Below, piece after piece: positions 62,166 to 64,000 of a stretch of 64,000 bases of DNA. How positions within the stretch are numbered: the first letter of the stretch is position 1; each line of letters begins with the position of its first letter. The position numbers and the translations under genes are program-made. Under the pieces are notes generated by a model. The model searched no databases. It saw only the letters and a list, made by a program, of their open reading frames with translations, and had not been told where the DNA came from. Origin of the DNA: Mycobacterium adipatum (GTDB taxonomy: Bacteria > Actinomycetota > Actinomycetes > Mycobacteriales > Mycobacteriaceae); NCBI RefSeq assembly GCF_001644575.1, contig NZ_CP015596.1:868001-932000 (forward strand), given 5' to 3'.

Positions 62166-63752
62166 ATGCCGCTGACCATCGCCGAGGTGATCGAGCTGCC
62201 GGTCATCCAGGCCGGCAACCCCGAGGTGCTCAGCGCGCACCGCCTCGGAGAAACCATCCGGTGGGTGCACGTCAGCGATATGCCCGACCTGTCCGCTCTC
62301 GTCCAGGGTGGTGAGCTTGTGCTGACCACCGGTGCGGCGCTGCGCGCGTCACCCCGCAGGTACCTGCGCGGCATGGCCGAGGCGGGGGTTCTCGGGGTGG
62401 TTGTGGAGATCGGTGAGGTGGCGTTGCCCGCCGGGCTCGGTGCCGTCGCCGCCGAATTCGACCTGGCGTTGGTGGCACTGCGCCGCCAGGTGCGGTTCGT
62501 CGAGGTGACCGAGGCCGTGCATCGGCTGATCGTCGCCGACCAGTTCGAACGGGTGGCCTTCGACCGGCGCGTGCACGAGACCTTCACCGAGCTCAGCCTC
62601 AAACGCCCGTCCGCGGCCGGCATCGTCGAGGCCGCGGCGGCGATTCTCGATGAGCCGGTGGTGCTGGAGGACCTGACGCACCGGGCGCTGGCCGTAGCGC
62701 TGCGCGGGCGGCCGGCGGATCTGCTGCGCGACTGGGAGCGGCGTTCGCGGCTGCACGCGACGACGGAACGGTGGGCGGTCACCGCGGTGGGGCCACGCGC
62801 CGAACAGTGGGGCCGGCTGATCGTCCCGCAACCCGCGCACGACCCGGATCGCACCCGGATGGTGCTGGAACGCGCCGCGGTGGCACTCGCGTTGCACCGG
62901 ATGATCGAGCGTGACCGCACCGGGCTGCACCATCAGGCGCAGAGCGGGCTGATCGATGATGTGCTGCGCGGGCGCGTCACCGACGAACGCGAGGCAGCGG
63001 CCCGTGCGCATGCCCTCGGCTTGCGCTCGGCGGCCCGCTACACCCCCGTGGTGGTGCGGGTGGATCGCACCGCCTCGACCTCGGATCCCGTTGTCGCGCA
63101 GCGGCGCAACGTCCTGCTGGTCGACACGGTGCTGCACACCGTCAACGCCTGCGGTCACACCGGGCTGTGCGCGCTGCGCCGCGACGGCGAGGTCGGCGCG
63201 GTACTGGCGCTCGGCGTGACCAGACCTGACGGGGAGGCGCTGGCCGCGCTGGGCGCCGCGCTGGGAACCGAGATCGAACGGGTGGACCACAGCGCAGGCG
63301 CGGTGCTGGCCGTCGGCCCGACCGGAAACGGACTGATCGATGCCGTCACCGGACTGGGCGAAGCCGCGCACATCGCCGAGGTGGCGCTGGCGATGCGCGG
63401 CGCCAGACGCCCGTTCTATCGGGCGGCCGACGTGCGCCTACACGGCCTGGTCTCGTTGCTGCGTGACGACCCACGGGTGCAGACCTTCGCCGAGACCGAA
63501 CTGCGGGCGCTGCTGGCCGGGGACCCGGCGCAGCTGGATCTGTTGCGCGAGTATCTGAAGCTGGCGGGGAACAAGGCCGCGGTGGCCGCCCGCCTGCATC
63601 TCAGCAGGCCCGCGCTGTACAAGCGGCTCGGCGCGATCCGCGCCGCGCTCGGGGTGGATCTCGACGACGGCGAATCGATGACCTCGCTGCATGTCGCGCT
63701 GATGGTGCTCGACGCGCGCAGCCGGGCCGGGATCGACATCCCGAAGACGTGA
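62166..63752 (+). CDS. PucR-family transcriptional regulator
   Basis: The 528-residue protein has the N-terminal PucR domain (about 1-120), a middle GGDEF-like/CdaR region and a C-terminal helix-turn-helix with LLREYLKLAGNKAAVAARLHLSRPALYKRL. It diverges from mmsA and the aminotransferase, and is the expected regulator of that amino-acid or pyrimidine breakdown operon. ATG 62166 directly follows the palindrome. Confidence 0.93.
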   Translation: MPLTIAEVIELPVIQAGNPEVLSAHRLGETIRWVHVSDMPDLSALVQGGELVLTTGAALRASPRRYLRGMAEAGVLGVVVEIGEVALPAGLGAVAAEFDLALVALRRQVRFVEVTEAVHRLIVADQFERVAFDRRVHETFTELSLKRPSAAGIVEAAAAILDEPVVLEDLTHRALAVALRGRPADLLRDWERRSRLHATTERWAVTAVGPRAEQWGRLIVPQPAHDPDRTRMVLERAAVALALHRMIERDRTGLHHQAQSGLIDDVLRGRVTDEREAAARAHALGLRSAARYTPVVVRVDRTASTSDPVVAQRRNVLLVDTVLHTVNACGHTGLCALRRDGEVGAVLALGVTRPDGEALAALGAALGTEIERVDHSAGAVLAVGPTGNGLIDAVTGLGEAAHIAEVALAMRGARRPFYRAADVRLHGLVSLLRDDPRVQTFAETELRALLAGDPAQLDLLREYLKLAGNKAAVAARLHLSRPALYKRLGAIRAALGVDLDDGESMTSLHVALMVLDARSRAGIDIPKT

Positions 63753-63785
63753 GTGGCCCGGGTGCCCGCGCGGTACTGTCTGCCC

Positions 63786-63965
63786 ATGGTGCGCCGGGTA
63801 CTCGGCTACGAGATGCGGATCTCGGTGTGGATAGGCCTGGCGATCCTGCTTGCCATCCCCTACCTGGTCATCGGAATGGTTTGGGGGTTCACACATTCCG
63901 GTCCGTTCCTCGGATCGGTGCTGGCCTGGCCGCTGCTGCTGCTCTACAGCTTCTGTGGGCTGTGA
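63786..63965 (+). CDS. Small membrane protein
   Basis: The 59-residue protein has two hydrophobic helices (ISVWIGLAILLAIPYLVIGMVW and VLAWPLLLLYSFCGL). ATG 63786 lies 33 bp after the PucR gene. It overlaps the next possible start (GTGA at 63962), so it probably belongs to a transport operon continuing past the window. Confidence 0.6.
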   Translation: MVRRVLGYEMRISVWIGLAILLAIPYLVIGMVWGFTHSGPFLGSVLAWPLLLLYSFCGL

Positions 63966-64000
63966 ACACGGTGCTGAGCCGGCCGGTCGCGGTCGAGGCG
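63962..64000 (+). CDS. Possible 5' end of the next gene
   Basis: GTG 63962 overlaps the stop of the small membrane protein and opens 13 codons to the window end (VNTVLSRPVAVEA). The overlap style is common here, but a second GTG at 63971 is possible and too little sequence is visible to name a product. Confidence 0.35.
   Translation, partial: MNTVLSRPVAVEA

Noticed and set aside
1..64000. CRISPR array or tRNA attachment site
   Set aside because: No regularly spaced repeats and no tRNA-like cloverleaf or 3' CCA-linked duplication were seen; the element uses a protein gene as target.

Overview
The window reads as a chromosome segment of a fast-growing, GC-rich mycobacterium (Mycolicibacterium-like). 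The signs are an MmpS/MmpL pair with DUF732 and DUF5078-type secreted partners, a 13E12-family DUF222/HNH gene with an SOS box, fprA, a nitrobindin, EspC-like type VII secretion substrates, paired FadE-type acyl-CoA dehydrogenases, and many TANNNT -10 boxes placed 6-7 nt before a start codon (leaderless genes). No rRNA, tRNA or CRISPR array was recognised.

Positions 1 to about 12,320 belong to an integrated actinomycete element of the AICE type; its left end lies outside the window. It has a minus-strand XRE regulator plus creatininase-like operon, a plus-strand replication/transfer operon (SCO3933-type regulator, FtsK/TraSA-like translocase, RepSA-like initiator, small ORF), a non-coding hairpin region that may hold the origin, and cargo. 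The cargo is an unknown NGQHR-motif protein, a three-gene type VII secretion cassette (EspC-like protein with YxxxD, WxG-bearing putative toxin, lipoprotein) and an AbiF-type HEPN gene preceded by a small structured RNA. A phiRv1-like serine integrase abuts the right junction, where the element has cut a 13E12 DUF222/HNH gene in the middle of its HNH domain. The integrase -10 box sits at the junction.

From 12.3 to 27.9 kb is host chromosome: TetR-aldehyde dehydrogenase-SDR diverging from an AveC-like membrane protein co-translated with a NorQ/NorD-type AAA+/VWA pair, with a palindromic operator between; a large LuxR-type ATPase regulator flanked by two genes that share a 13-bp upstream motif; a TrkA-type K+ protein diverging from a CvrA-like K+/H+ antiporter that carries a frameshift near its end; a secreted protein; and a TetR regulator. 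From 28.1 to 32.8 kb is the MmpS-MmpL lipid/siderophore exporter locus with two secreted small proteins.

From 32.8 to 38 kb a flavin monooxygenase diverges from a butanediol dehydrogenase, an acetoin-type SDR and a GAF regulator. Then follow an extradiol dioxygenase-like gene, fprA with a possible iron box, an alpha/beta hydrolase, an MTHFR-like protein, hrpA, an NDH-2-like flavoprotein and an FMN reductase.

From 48 to 52.1 kb is acyl-CoA metabolism (CoA-transferase, two acyl-CoA dehydrogenases, SRPBCC protein). From 52.3 to 56.8 kb is an SsuABC-type importer operon ending in an ACMSD-like amidohydrolase. From 56.8 to 64 kb are a CsbD remnant, a class C beta-lactamase-like hydrolase with nitrobindin, a thioesterase, a class III aminotransferase with mmsA and a divergent PucR regulator (branched-chain or beta-amino-acid catabolism), and a small membrane protein.
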